From JAAFKA01 sp043748455 (lineage in GTDB: Bacteria; Bacteroidota; Bacteroidia; Cytophagales; Thermoflexibacteraceae), in the NCBI GenBank assembly GCA_043748455.1, contig JAYTNF010000432.1, positions 1-20,031 of the forward strand: 20,031 nt of DNA. Direction: 5' to 3'. This document shows positions 5,620 through 14,655 of the stretch, in pieces. Every line of letters starts with the position of its first letter. Within the stretch, counting starts at the first letter, position 1. The notes under the pieces are model-generated. The model saw nothing but the letters and a program-made list of their open reading frames with translations, ran no database searches and was not told the DNA's origin. The translations under genes were made by a program, and so were the position numbers.

Positions 5620-8600
5620 CTAATTCCAACCTTCTTCCAACTTCTCAATTTCCTTTTTACATTGTTGAAAAATACCATAAAAAGCATCATATTCTTGCTT
5701 TGAAACCATGGAAAATAATTTTGTCAAAGCATCTTCTGCATCTTGCACAAAATTAATTTCTAAGGCTTGCAAAATATACATTTCATACAAAGACGGCGGA
5801 TAAAACGGCACTTCAGGATATAATTGCAAGTTATCTATCAAAATATTGTAGGCTTCTAATGTTTTTTTGCGTTTATTATAATGTTGTGCAAAAGCTGTAA
5901 CCATTTCTGACTCTAACGGAATTTGTATCATAGCTAACTTAAATAGCTTTTCGGCTTGCAAAGTATCCTTTTTTGAATCTGCAATTAAGGCTTGATAATA
6001 AGTTTTATAACCAAGTTGTAAACCTTTAAACTTAGATTCATTAGCTAATTTTTCTAATTCGTTAAACCTTTTCAGTTTTGCAAGCATCTCTAAATCTACA
6101 AAACGTAAGGCTTCTATCAAATCTGGGTTCTTTGTGCCAAGTCCTGTAATAGAATTTCTCAAACTTTCTGCTGCACCTAAGTTATTGATTTTCAAGTAGT
6201 AATGCACTCTTTCAATGGCAATTCTAAAACGAATATCTGGATTTTTAATGTCATTGAAAACCACATTAAACATATCATCACTTACCAAAGACATATTATA
6301 ATGTAGTAAATAATATTTTTCTTTGTCTTCTGTATTTTCTATACGTTTTGCATTTTCGGCACTTGTTGATAAAAATTTTCGCAAACTATCAGGGTGTGTA
6401 ACTTGCAATAATTGATTTGCCAAAGTCTTAATTTCAGGCTCTTGTCGCTGTGCCAATTCTTGCCAAATCTCTACTGCACGAGCCTTATTTTCGAGTTCAG
6501 ACATTGCCAAACCTTCATAAACCCGACCTTGTATGTAACCTTTGTAATAAGTTTTGCGAAAATATGAGGCTGCTTGCAAAAATTGTTCATTCTCAAACAA
6601 ATACATTCCTAATAATTTTGCTTTGTGATAATCAAATTCGTATGCATCATCACTTGCTTTTTCAAAATAATGAAAGGCTGCTTTTCCATTGCCAAGTTCT
6701 CTATTTTTAAAAGCTGCTGCCAAATCTAAATAACGAATATAGTCTGTATTTTTCTCTTTTTTATTAAAATCATACATCATTTTTAACATTGTTGTATCGC
6801 CATCACCAACTTTATTTAGCGTATAATTGTAGAGATAACAAAGGTTTTCTAATTGCAAAATACTATCTTTTACATAGTTTGTTTCTAAACTTTGTGGAAA
6901 TTTTTGTCTATTTACGTTATAATAAACAAATTCATTACTAAGCATTGTTACAGAATTTTCAATTTTTAATTCTTTACGTAATTCATCAGGGGTTTTAGAA
7001 TTTTTGAATTTTGTAAGCAAAGCAAAGATATTAGCTTCGGGAATTGTGCCATCTTTTGCCAAAAATTTTGCACGTCCCAAATAATGCAATACACTATCTT
7101 GCATATCTGTTGTATTAAAAACTAATGCCATATTATTTGCTAATTCGCCATTTTTTGGGAATTTTTCTAAACCTTCACGTAATTTTAAGATAGCATCTAA
7201 GAGTTTTTTGTCGTTTAAATACATTGCAGCCACATTTGCATACGCATAAGGGCTTGCTTGTTTGAGCAATGATTTTTGGTAATGAAAGAAAGCTGTTTCA
7301 TTGTCGCCTTGCTGACGTGCCAAACTTGCCAACGAATAATTTGATTTGTGGTTTTGAAACTCGTAATCTATGGCTGCTTGGTAATTAAATTCACTCAATT
7401 TTAAATCTCCTTCGGCTCTGTAATAATCTCCCATTCCGTTGTGATAAGCTGCCATTGCTTGTTGAAAAGTAAAGAAATCTGACCGAAGTAAAAAACCGCC
7501 AATTCCCAAGCCACCAATTACTAAAACCCAAAAATAATCCAAACGATAAGGCTTGTATAAAACTCTGTGTGCATCTTTATTTTGCACTAAAATTGTGTGA
7601 AAATTAGACAAAACATACAAGGTAAATCCCAAACCCAACCCAATGTGCGAATACATTACGCCATCTTCAATAACTTCTATCATTGGGTCATTTCCTGTTG
7701 AAAATGCGTAAGCTGCTGTTCCAAAAGTGATAATTCCCAAAGCATTATAAAGCAAAGCACCATTAGGCATAAAGTCTAATAAATTACCATATTGTGTTTC
7801 TCGTTGGCGAAATCCCCAAATTCCTAAGATTACAGAAATTGGCAAAACCATTAAAGGTTGCAAAAAATAAATATTCCAATTCACCATTTTGGTATAATAG
7901 AAATACGCATAAATAATGTTTGCTAAATAAATTACCGATAAAGTCAAAAAATGGTAAGTAGTTTTGTTAGTTCCTGTTGAGGCACGAATTGCCAACCACA
8001 ATAAAGCTCTAATAATTTCGTGAGCATTTAGGGCAATAAAAACCAAAGAAAGCATTAATGGAACTGCCATTCCTGTATTTGCAAGCAAAACAACAGTCAT
8101 TTTTGGCTTCGCAAAATAGGTAATAATTCCGATAACCAATAGTGTAATTCCCGAAAAAGCAGCAAGTCTTTTGTGCAAACTTGTTTTTTCGCTAAAACTT
8201 TGAAAATAGTAAGCCAAAGGCAAATAAGCAGCCATTAATAACAACATTGGCAACCGATAATCGAGGTTTGTCATCTCTAATAATTCCAATTTTAATGTAA
8301 AAAAATACAGCACAATTGGGCTTAAAATGGCAAAAAACCAAATATTTGTCAAATAAGTAGCAACAGTTATCAGCAACACAAAACCAATAATGGTGCAGGC
8401 TAAAAAGAGATAATTTGCAGTAATATTGAGTTTTATATCTGTTGCTTGATAAGTTTGTAAAATGGCATAACTGTCTGCGTCATAGTTAAAATCTATCAAA
8501 TATTTTTGAAAACTATCAACAATAACATTGACAGGTTGCGAAGTTTTTTCTACTTCCCAACCAATTACTGCGTCAAAACCAACGTAATAACTGATAACAT

Positions 8601-8694
8601 ACCAAATAACAGTTAAGGCAAGCAAAGCCAAAGAAAAAAGGTATAAATATTTGTTGGCTGGTTTCCAATTTTGCCAAAATGTGAGTGAGTTCAT
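5620..8694 (-). CDS. Large polytopic membrane protein with C-terminal TPR array, unrecognised
   Basis: A 1024-aa protein in two parts. Residues 1 to about 410 contain some ten or eleven hydrophobic helices, beginning near residue 17 and ending near residue 406, with a soluble loop at about 40-90 after the first. The remainder, about 415-1024, is soluble and made of degenerate TPRs; the clearest are around 420-540 (for example HNGMGDYYRAEGDLKLSEF and GLEKFPKNGELANNMALVF). No catalytic motif is visible. The layout, polytopic membrane region then TPR, resembles glycosyltransferase/ligase-like or O-mannosylation-associated membrane proteins with TPR tails, but no signature residue supports an enzyme, so no function is given. 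ATG at 8694 is the only sensible start. A predicted promoter and a strong leader hairpin lie directly upstream. Confidence 0.82.
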   Translation of the reverse strand: MNSLTFWQNWKPANKYLYLFSLALLALTVIWYVISYYVGFDAVIGWEVEKTSQPVNVIVDSFQKYLIDFNYDADSYAILQTYQATDIKLNITANYLFLACTIIGFVLLITVATYLTNIWFFAILSPIVLYFFTLKLELLEMTNLDYRLPMLLLMAAYLPLAYYFQSFSEKTSLHKRLAAFSGITLLVIGIITYFAKPKMTVVLLANTGMAVPLMLSLVFIALNAHEIIRALLWLAIRASTGTNKTTYHFLTLSVIYLANIIYAYFYYTKMVNWNIYFLQPLMVLPISVILGIWGFRQRETQYGNLLDFMPNGALLYNALGIITFGTAAYAFSTGNDPMIEVIEDGVMYSHIGLGLGFTLYVLSNFHTILVQNKDAHRVLYKPYRLDYFWVLVIGGLGIGGFLLRSDFFTFQQAMAAYHNGMGDYYRAEGDLKLSEFNYQAAIDYEFQNHKSNYSLASLARQQGDNETAFFHYQKSLLKQASPYAYANVAAMYLNDKKLLDAILKLREGLEKFPKNGELANNMALVFNTTDMQDSVLHYLGRAKFLAKDGTIPEANIFALLTKFKNSKTPDELRKELKIENSVTMLSNEFVYYNVNRQKFPQSLETNYVKDSILQLENLCYLYNYTLNKVGDGDTTMLKMMYDFNKKEKNTDYIRYLDLAAAFKNRELGNGKAAFHYFEKASDDAYEFDYHKAKLLGMYLFENEQFLQAASYFRKTYYKGYIQGRVYEGLAMSELENKARAVEIWQELAQRQEPEIKTLANQLLQVTHPDSLRKFLSTSAENAKRIENTEDKEKYYLLHYNMSLVSDDMFNVVFNDIKNPDIRFRIAIERVHYYLKINNLGAAESLRNSITGLGTKNPDLIEALRFVDLEMLAKLKRFNELEKLANESKFKGLQLGYKTYYQALIADSKKDTLQAEKLFKLAMIQIPLESEMVTAFAQHYNKRKKTLEAYNILIDNLQLYPEVPFYPPSLYEMYILQALEINFVQDAEDALTKLFSMVSKQEYDAFYGIFQQCKKEIEKLEEGWN

Positions 8695-8711
8695 TGAATA
8701 AATAAGTTTAA

Positions 8712-8746
8712 AAACTTTTGGAAAGTTTGTAACTTTCCAAAAGTTT
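8712..8746 (-). promoter_or_regulatory. Perfect 16-bp hairpin in the 5' leader of the large TPR gene
   Basis: AAACTTTTGGAAAGTT (8712-8727) and AACTTTCCAAAAGTTT (8731-8746) are exactly complementary around a 3-base loop. Given the promoter predicted at 8761-8794, the hairpin lies at the very 5' end of the transcript and ends 17 bases before the ATG at 8694. It could protect the 5' end, limit ribosome access, or be a dispersed palindromic repeat that happens to sit here. Confidence 0.65.
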
Positions 8747-8760
8747 GGCTTTTAAGGTTG

Positions 8761-8794
8761 CAAATATAGTAAAATCTTAATAAAGAGTAACAAA
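8761..8794 (-). promoter_or_regulatory. Bacteroidota-type promoter for the large TPR gene
   Basis: On the minus strand TTTG (complement of 8791-8794) is followed after 22 bases by TATATTTG (complement of 8761-8768), an exact match to TAnnTTTG. Transcription would begin about 8754, giving a 60-base leader that contains the 8712-8746 hairpin. Confidence 0.6.
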
Positions 8795-8970
8795 GTGTGA
8801 AAAAGGTTGTATGATGATAAAAATAAAGATATTATAGAGTCATTGGTTTGAAAATATTTCAAAACTAATGATTGGAATAGTTGTCAGGGTTTTCTAAACT
8901 CCAAAACAAGTAATAAAGTTAAATAATCTTATATTTTGACAAGAATATTACGCTAAACAGTTGTTTTTGC

Positions 8971-8978
8971 TAATTTTG
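8971..8978 (+). promoter_or_regulatory. Candidate -7 box for the OstA-like gene
   Basis: TAATTTTG matches TAnnTTTG exactly and would place the transcript start about 38 bases before the ATG at 9024. No TTG is found at the expected 17-23-base distance upstream, so the promoter is weak or the match is fortuitous. Confidence 0.35.
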
Positions 8979-9023
8979 CAAAATCAAATTTATTTGTGTG
9001 AGATAAAATAATTACACCAAACG

Positions 9024-11138
9024 ATGAAATCAAAAATATTGCTTTTTAGCTTTTTTATTACATTCATAACTACATTCGTTATTGCCCAAGACAAGACGAA
9101 AAAAAATGCTATTGGTACGCAACCCGAAGAAAAACCGACTCCTGTTGAGTTGTTACATGCAGGAAAACTTATTGGTGACCGTATCAAAAAACTTGTGCCA
9201 GTAAAGCCAACAAAAGTAGATAAGTTGAGTAAAGTTAAGCCTAATAATCAACAAAATAATCAGCAAACAAATCCAAATGATTTAGTTTATGTAAATCCAA
9301 TGCAAATTCAACCAACTTTTGAAGAAGAAGATATTAGAATAGTGGTAAAAGATTCGCTAACAAATGTGGGATTTAGGCAAAATAATTCTACGCTGTTTTG
9401 TGATAGTGCAGTGCAATATTTGTTACAAAACAAGATAAATGCTTATGGAAGTATCAAAATTATTGATACTGATGGCACAATTATTACAGGGGATTCACTT
9501 TTATATGACGGTGCCACGCGCATTGCTCGCATACGTGGGAATGTAATTTTGCAAGATGAAACCAAAACTGTTACAACTTGCTGCATGGATTATAACTTGG
9601 CTACAAAAGTTGGCAATTATTTTAATGGTGGAACAGTGGTTGATGGAACAACAGTTTTGACAAGTCAAAAAGGCTATTATTATACAAGTTCAAAAACGGT
9701 GTATTTTCGCCAAAATGTAGATTATAGAAGTGCTGATACACAATTAAAATCTGATACATTAACATACGATTTACGTAATAAAAAAGTTATTTTTAATGCA
9801 AAAACTTACATAAAAACAAAAGATGGCGAAGTAATTACAGACAAAGGACAACATTATACAGAAAGTGGCAAAACAGAATTTTCGGGCAGGTCAAAAATAG
9901 ATAATAATGAATACACAATTAGTGGCGACAAGTTAGATTATGACAAAAAAACACAAAAAGGATTAGCAAAAGGCAATGTAGAATTTTATAACAAAAAAGA
10001 TAATATTATTATTTTAGGAGATTTAGGCAAGCATGATGGCAAAATTCGGAGGTCAGAAGTTTATGGCAATGCAGTGATGATAAAGCCGATTGAAGAACGA
10101 AAAAATGGCGTGAGTTCTTATAAAGATACACTATTTTTGGCGGCAGATACGTTGATTTCAATAAACGACAGTGCCAAACAAAATCGTAGGTTGTTAGCCT
10201 ATAATCATGTGAAAATGTATCGTGATGATTTTCAAGGCAAATGTGATTCGTTGGTTTATAATTTGGCTGATTCTGTGATTTATTTCTACTATAACCCCAT
10301 TTTATGGTCTCAAACTTCACAAATGACAGCTGATAGCATTAATATTCAACTTCGTAATAACCAGATAGAACAAATGAATTTGATTGTTAAAGCATTTATT
10401 ATTTCACGAGATACCATAAAAAATCTCAACCAAGTGAAAGGTCGCAAAATAGAAGCCAAGTTTAAGAAAAATCAAATTAGCAAAATTGATGTCAATGGCA
10501 ATGCCGAAAGTTTGTATTATGTGTTAGAAAAAGATACAATTACAATGGGTTTGAATTTTATAAAATGTTCAGAAATGTTTATGTTTTTTAGTGATTCGAG
10601 CAAATTGAAAGAAATTTTGTTTACAAAACAGCCCGAAGGACGTTTTATTCCACCTCATGAAATCAAAGAAGCTGATAACCGTTTAGCCGATTTTGCATGG
10701 CGAATTACTGAAAAACCTCAAAAAGGTGAAGTTTTGGGAGTTCATAATAAAAACCGTTTTAGGAGTGGCGAATTTGCAAAAGCCTTGATGATAATTGATG
10801 ATGCGTACAAGGTTTTTATAAAGGAAAAGAAACTGATTTTTTATCGTAATGATGCCAAAGATATGGACGTATTGCCAAAAATATTTGTGCAAGTTTATCC
10901 AATAGATAAAAATGATTTGGCAATAGACAATAGAAAAGATGGTTTTGAAGATGTTGGTTTTAATATTCCTCTTGCAAAACTTATAAATGGCAATGTGAAT
11001 TATGATATGGTATTGCCAAATTACAAAATAAAAAGGCTGATAATTGGACAAAAAAGCACAACAAGAGGTTTATTGTGGCAAAAAATTTATGATTTTCCTA
11101 CAAAAAGAGAAGGGAAAAAACCTAAGAAAACAAGCTAA
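9024..11138 (+). CDS. Exported OstA/LptA-like beta-jellyroll protein
   Basis: A 704-aa exported protein. An N-terminal signal peptide (KILLFSFFITFITTFVIAQ) is followed by a low-complexity Lys/Pro/Gln/Asn linker to about residue 90. Then comes the OstA-like repeat region (about 100-450), with recurring short beta-strands such as GDSLLYDGATRIARIRGNV, SDTLTYDLRNKKVIF and GDKLDYDKKTQKGLAKGNV. These strand repeats are the signature of the OstA/LptA beta-jellyroll fold that carries lipopolysaccharide across the periplasm. Bacteroidota have long OstA-like proteins of this kind that differ from the short proteobacterial LptA, so a role in outer-membrane lipid transport is inferred from fold, not shown. 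The C-terminal 120 residues are Lys-rich and not obviously jellyroll. It is a single gene with a divergent promoter region upstream and a shared terminator downstream. Confidence 0.85.
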   Translation: MKSKILLFSFFITFITTFVIAQDKTKKNAIGTQPEEKPTPVELLHAGKLIGDRIKKLVPVKPTKVDKLSKVKPNNQQNNQQTNPNDLVYVNPMQIQPTFEEEDIRIVVKDSLTNVGFRQNNSTLFCDSAVQYLLQNKINAYGSIKIIDTDGTIITGDSLLYDGATRIARIRGNVILQDETKTVTTCCMDYNLATKVGNYFNGGTVVDGTTVLTSQKGYYYTSSKTVYFRQNVDYRSADTQLKSDTLTYDLRNKKVIFNAKTYIKTKDGEVITDKGQHYTESGKTEFSGRSKIDNNEYTISGDKLDYDKKTQKGLAKGNVEFYNKKDNIIILGDLGKHDGKIRRSEVYGNAVMIKPIEERKNGVSSYKDTLFLAADTLISINDSAKQNRRLLAYNHVKMYRDDFQGKCDSLVYNLADSVIYFYYNPILWSQTSQMTADSINIQLRNNQIEQMNLIVKAFIISRDTIKNLNQVKGRKIEAKFKKNQISKIDVNGNAESLYYVLEKDTITMGLNFIKCSEMFMFFSDSSKLKEILFTKQPEGRFIPPHEIKEADNRLADFAWRITEKPQKGEVLGVHNKNRFRSGEFAKALMIIDDAYKVFIKEKKLIFYRNDAKDMDVLPKIFVQVYPIDKNDLAIDNRKDGFEDVGFNIPLAKLINGNVNYDMVLPNYKIKRLIIGQKSTTRGLLWQKIYDFPTKREGKKPKKTS

Positions 11139-11173
11139 AAATGTAGAGAAGTAGCAATTTTTGTATAAAAATA

Positions 11174-11194
11174 CTGCGGACTTTTAGTCCGCAG
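11174..11194. terminator. Bidirectional terminator hairpin between convergent genes
   Basis: CTGCGGACT and AGTCCGCAG form a perfect 9-bp stem with a TTT loop, conspicuously GC-rich for this genome. It lies 35 bases after the OstA-like stop and 9 bases after the papain-like stop. On the minus strand it is followed by TATTTTTATAC, a usable U-rich tract. On the plus strand the following CCACATGTTTTATTT is weaker. It has the same GGACTTTTAGTCC core as the hairpins near 3499 and 3615. Confidence 0.7.
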
Positions 11195-11203
11195 CCACAT
11201 GTT

Positions 11204-12583
11204 TTATTTATGTTCAATGGCAACAATCAATGGCACAATACTGCCGACAGCAAAATGTTTATTGACTTTAAAACCCGTTTTGTTGCCCATTTTATAATAT
11301 TCTATTCCTTCTGTACTTTTTATACCCAAAGCAGCATAAACTTTTTCTGTGATAGTCCCTTGCATGGCTTCCATTTTTTTCATCAATTCATCGGCACGAA
11401 TAGGTGCTTTTGAATAAAAAGCACAAATATAATCTGTACCTTTTTTGTTGTCAAGACGTATAAAATGGTCTTCGTCAGGAAAAGCAATAGTTCCTGTTTT
11501 ATAGCTTAAATAAGGGCTAATGGTTTTGTCATACGGAAAAAGCATGGAACATTTGCCTGTTTTATCTGTTCCAATTACATATAAATAAGTAGGTTCTGTG
11601 TGTGTGAGATAAAATTGAAAAGTAGTTCCTGAATAATAAGGCTGTTTCATTTGGTAAAAAGAGTGTTGAAAAGTTGTTTCCATAAGTTTTCCGTCTTGCA
11701 ATTTGAAACTCATTTCACCTGTAAAAGCAGGTTTGCTTGGCTCCACAAAACCATCAGAAATTTCATAAGCCTCCATACAATTTTTTTGAAAATCAGTGTA
11801 ACGTATCCAAACAAAACCATTATTTCCCCATTCTGCACCCCAACTGTTCATGAGTTCAAAAGCACCACCAAATTTTGTGTCATCATAACCAATTACGGTC
11901 ATGGCATGAAAACCTTTATTAGTGTCATTTGAAGCATTTGCAGGTGGATTCCAAACATCTTTTGCCTTTTCTAGGGAGCCAAAACAACGCATAGAAATCA
12001 CAACAGGTTTATTTTCAGACAAACTCTTCTTAATTGGCGTAATTACTGCCCTTGCAGTTCCGTCATAAACAAATAATCTTTTGTAATCACGAATGGTAAA
12101 ATCTTTTGCTTTTTTCTTCTCTTTATCTGTAACATTGCGGCTACATTCAAAACCAAATTCTTTATAAGTAATGCAACCTTGAGATTTAAGCAAATCTAAA
12201 GCATCAGAAATATATGCACCATAAGAACAATCATTGGTCAAACGAATTTGATTATAGATATATGATGGCGAAAAGGCATTGCTATTTATTTCTGTGGGAC
12301 TTAGCTTTTTGCGTTGAGAGTATAAAATTGTCCTTGAAGCATACGTTGTCGACCATGCAGTGCAAGTTCCAGAACTGCCTTGGTCTTGTGGAATTGGGCA
12401 AAAACTTCGCATGGAAGCCGAAGCAGGTAAGTTATAATTCCCTCGCACAAGTGGTGCAGACATAGGAATATTGGCATAACGAGCCGAATCAAACAAACAA
12501 CCATTTCCAATAACAGTTGATTCTTGGGCTGTTATTGCATTGATTAACAATAAATTACATAAAATTATCAGAAATATCCGCAT
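11204..12583 (-). CDS. Exported papain-like (C1) cysteine peptidase with C-terminal DUF4384-like domain
   Basis: A 459-aa protein with a signal peptide (MRIFLIILCNLLLINAITAQ) and a C1-family peptidase domain at about 55-275. The papain catalytic set is complete: Q68 and C74 in DQGSSGTCTAWS, H226 in GFHAMTVIGYDD, and N246 in NSWGAEWGNNGFVWI. The mature enzyme should be active in the periplasm, outer membrane or outside. No inhibitory propeptide is evident, since only about 45 residues separate the signal peptide from the catalytic domain. Residues about 300-400 (FYLTHTEPTYLYVIGTDKTG, then MLFPYD) match the DUF4384 pattern, a beta-rich module found with secreted or surface enzymes. The stop-to-start gap from the histidine kinase gene upstream is 84 bases, long enough for an own promoter (TACATTTA is a near match to the -7 box). 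Substrate unknown. Confidence 0.88.
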   Translation of the reverse strand: MRIFLIILCNLLLINAITAQESTVIGNGCLFDSARYANIPMSAPLVRGNYNLPASASMRSFCPIPQDQGSSGTCTAWSTTYASRTILYSQRKKLSPTEINSNAFSPSYIYNQIRLTNDCSYGAYISDALDLLKSQGCITYKEFGFECSRNVTDKEKKKAKDFTIRDYKRLFVYDGTARAVITPIKKSLSENKPVVISMRCFGSLEKAKDVWNPPANASNDTNKGFHAMTVIGYDDTKFGGAFELMNSWGAEWGNNGFVWIRYTDFQKNCMEAYEISDGFVEPSKPAFTGEMSFKLQDGKLMETTFQHSFYQMKQPYYSGTTFQFYLTHTEPTYLYVIGTDKTGKCSMLFPYDKTISPYLSYKTGTIAFPDEDHFIRLDNKKGTDYICAFYSKAPIRADELMKKMEAMQGTITEKVYAALGIKSTEGIEYYKMGNKTGFKVNKHFAVGSIVPLIVAIEHK

Positions 12584-12667
12584 AAAAATTTATTTATTAA
12601 ATGTATAACAAAAGTTGCACAATAAAAACTATAAGACATTTAAACTTAAAACTATTTATTTTATAAC

Positions 12668-14479
12668 TTAATATGATTTTTTTGGCAATGTAAATGCAAA
12701 AGTAGCTCCTTTACCAATTTTACTTTTTACAGTAATTGCACCGCCACTATTTTCTATAAATTCTTTGCATAGCAATAAGCCCAAACCTGTACCTTTTTCA
12801 TTAGAAGTTCCCACTGTCGTAAAATGGCTTTCAATAGAAAATAGCTTTTTGATATTTTCCTCAGTAATGCCTATTCCTGTATCTGTTACGCTAATTTCTA
12901 TAAATTTCTCTGTTGTAGTACTATCAATCGTAATAATTCCATTTTCGGGCGTAAATTTTATAGCATTACCAAGCAAATTATGCAGAATAATACCAAGTTG
13001 ATTAGCATCTGCATAGATATTTGTCTGTTCTGATATATTATTTATAAATGTAATCCGTTTAGGTTTTGCAAGTTCATCTAATAATTCAATTTTATTCTCT
13101 ATGATTTTTGCTAAAATAATATTGGTTGGTTTTGATGTAATTCCTTTCATTTGAGATTTTGCCCATGTCAATAAGTTATCTAACATATCAACAGTATTAA
13201 AAGTAGAAATTTTAATTTGAGAAACTAACTCTACTGTTTCTTTTGCATCAAAATCTCCTGTTTCCCACAGTTCCAAAAAACTCCCAATTACAGTCAGTGG
13301 ACTTCTCACATCGTGAGCTATAATGGACAATATTTTGTCTTTAACAGAGCTTGTTTCTATCAATTTACTATTTTTAGCTTGTATTTCTTCGGCTTGGGTT
13401 GATAATTCTTCGGCTTGGGCTGATAATTCTTCGGCTTGATGAATAAGTGTAACTTTTTGGGTTTCTAATACTATATTTATTTTTTGTTTTTCATTATTTT
13501 TATACCATAAAATAGCAATAACTAACAGTAGAAACAATAATCCAATAATTAAACTATCACGAATTTTCGTTTGCCTAATTAATAACAAATCACTAATAGC
13601 TTTTTGTTCATTAAGTTGTAAATTTTGTATTTGTATCTCATTTTCTGCAATTTTAAGTAACATTTCACGTTTAGACATCGTTTTAAGCAATGCTTGTTGT
13701 GCAATACTTAATCCTTGCAACTCTCTTTCTTTTTCGGCAATCAATGTATCTTTTTTCAAAATAGCACCATCTTTCATACGGTTTTCCAATTCTAATAACT
13801 TTGCTCGCAATTTAGCTTCTTCAGCAGTTATCTGCACTTTGGCAATTTTATTTTTTTGTGTTTGTTCATGAAAAGTTTTATATAATTCAAAATATTTGAG
13901 CATATTTTGTGCGTCTCCTTTTTTCTCGTATGTTTCTGCCAACATACCATAACAACTTCGCATTTGTTCGGCATCACCCATTCTCAAAGCCAAAAGCAAA
14001 GCCTCATTCAAATAGGTCGTTGATTTGTCATATTGTCTTAAATTATTAGTAATAACCGAAATATTAATTAGTGAGGCAATAATACTGATAGGCTCTTTTG
14101 TTTTTTTACGTTCTTCTAACACCAATGCAAAATTAGTATAAGCTAAGTCATATTGTTTTAAATCTGCATATATCATTCCTAAATTATTCTTAATTCCAAT
14201 AATTCCCTGTTCATTATTAATGGTTTCATTCAATTTAATAGATTGTTGAAAATAACTAATTGCATGATCATATTCTTTTTTTTCCCAGTACCATATGGCT
14301 GCACCATTCATAAAACGAGATGCCTCTTTATAATCTCCCTCATTTTTTTTAGTTTCGGAGGCTTGTAAATAATCTTCCACAAGCATTTTTTTGCCTTCTT
14401 TTGTATATTCAGTAATTTGTGTGTAAGCAAAAAAAGGTAAAAGTAGTAGATAAAATAAGAGTAATATTGTGAATTTCAT
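12668..14479 (-). CDS. TPR sensor histidine kinase
   Basis: A 603-aa membrane kinase. ATG at 14479 is preferred because it begins directly at the signal peptide (MKFTILLLFYLLLLPFFAYTQ); an in-frame ATG at 14512 would add 11 residues before it. TPRs cover about 40-215, a charged coiled coil about 215-300, and one TM about 308-326. A three-fold 7-residue repeat (AEELSAQ, AEELSTQ, AEEIQAK) forms the signalling helix. The HisKA domain has H389 in AHDVRSPL, and the HATPase domain has the N box (N505 in GNAIKF), DTGIG with D533, and a glycine-rich GTGLGL loop. All residues needed for autophosphorylation are present. No receiver domain or response regulator is adjacent, so it is an orphan whose partner lies elsewhere. 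The sensor half is closely related to that of the phosphatase at 790-2895. Confidence 0.92.
   Translation of the reverse strand: MKFTILLLFYLLLLPFFAYTQITEYTKEGKKMLVEDYLQASETKKNEGDYKEASRFMNGAAIWYWEKKEYDHAISYFQQSIKLNETINNEQGIIGIKNNLGMIYADLKQYDLAYTNFALVLEERKKTKEPISIIASLINISVITNNLRQYDKSTTYLNEALLLALRMGDAEQMRSCYGMLAETYEKKGDAQNMLKYFELYKTFHEQTQKNKIAKVQITAEEAKLRAKLLELENRMKDGAILKKDTLIAEKERELQGLSIAQQALLKTMSKREMLLKIAENEIQIQNLQLNEQKAISDLLLIRQTKIRDSLIIGLLFLLLVIAILWYKNNEKQKINIVLETQKVTLIHQAEELSAQAEELSTQAEEIQAKNSKLIETSSVKDKILSIIAHDVRSPLTVIGSFLELWETGDFDAKETVELVSQIKISTFNTVDMLDNLLTWAKSQMKGITSKPTNIILAKIIENKIELLDELAKPKRITFINNISEQTNIYADANQLGIILHNLLGNAIKFTPENGIITIDSTTTEKFIEISVTDTGIGITEENIKKLFSIESHFTTVGTSNEKGTGLGLLLCKEFIENSGGAITVKSKIGKGATFAFTLPKKSY
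13385..13447 (-). repeat. 21-bp tandem repeat (three units) inside the histidine kinase gene
   Basis: Units at 13385-13405, 13406-13426 and 13427-13447 share TTCTTCGGCTTG; the first two are nearly identical and the third diverges at its end. Each unit encodes one coiled-coil heptad (AEELSxQ). Unit gain or loss would lengthen or shorten the signalling helix by exactly one heptad without changing register. Confidence 0.8.
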
Positions 14480-14542
14480 GCTGGAAAGTTTTGAAAGAGT
14501 TGTTAATGTCATTGCCGAAATCTAATGGACTTAATGCAAAAG

Positions 14543-14578
14543 TCTTTGTCATTCTTCGCAAGCTAAGAATGACAAAGA
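14543..14578 (-). terminator. Hairpin between fbaB and the histidine kinase gene, GTCATTCT family
   Basis: TCTTTGTCATTCTT (14543-14556) and AAGAATGACAAAGA (14565-14578) are perfectly complementary over 14 bp with an 8-base loop. It sits 77 bases after the fbaB stop on the minus strand and shares the GTCATTCT core of the elements near 5459 and 15787. A following ACTTTTGC is only weakly U-rich, so terminator function is plausible rather than clear. Confidence 0.5.
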
Positions 14579-14655
14579 GATTAAATGTCTGTATCTAATT
14601 TTGACACAAACATTCATTATTTGTTTAATTTGTCAGTAATATATTACAACCAAAA

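Larger units (their letters stand above)
8747..9023. other. Divergent intergenic region
   Basis: It holds the minus-strand promoter at 8761-8794, an imperfect hairpin at 8839-8872 (GTCATTGGTTT / AAACTAATGAT with one bulge and G.U pairs on the plus strand), and a plus-strand -7 candidate at 8971-8978. No gene is seen in it. Confidence 0.55.

Noticed and set aside
5380..5703. Open frames on both strands over 5380-5703 (107 aa plus, 61 aa minus) that share the peptide LLICHSELGKNL
   Set aside because: They are readings of the two arms of the palindromic element at 5459-5580; the repeated peptide is a consequence of the inverted repeat, not of gene duplication.
10009..10320. Minus-strand frame of 103 aa inside the OstA-like gene, and the similar one at 10683-11051
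   Set aside because: Both are antisense to a long, well-supported coding region and have no recognisable domain or promoter.
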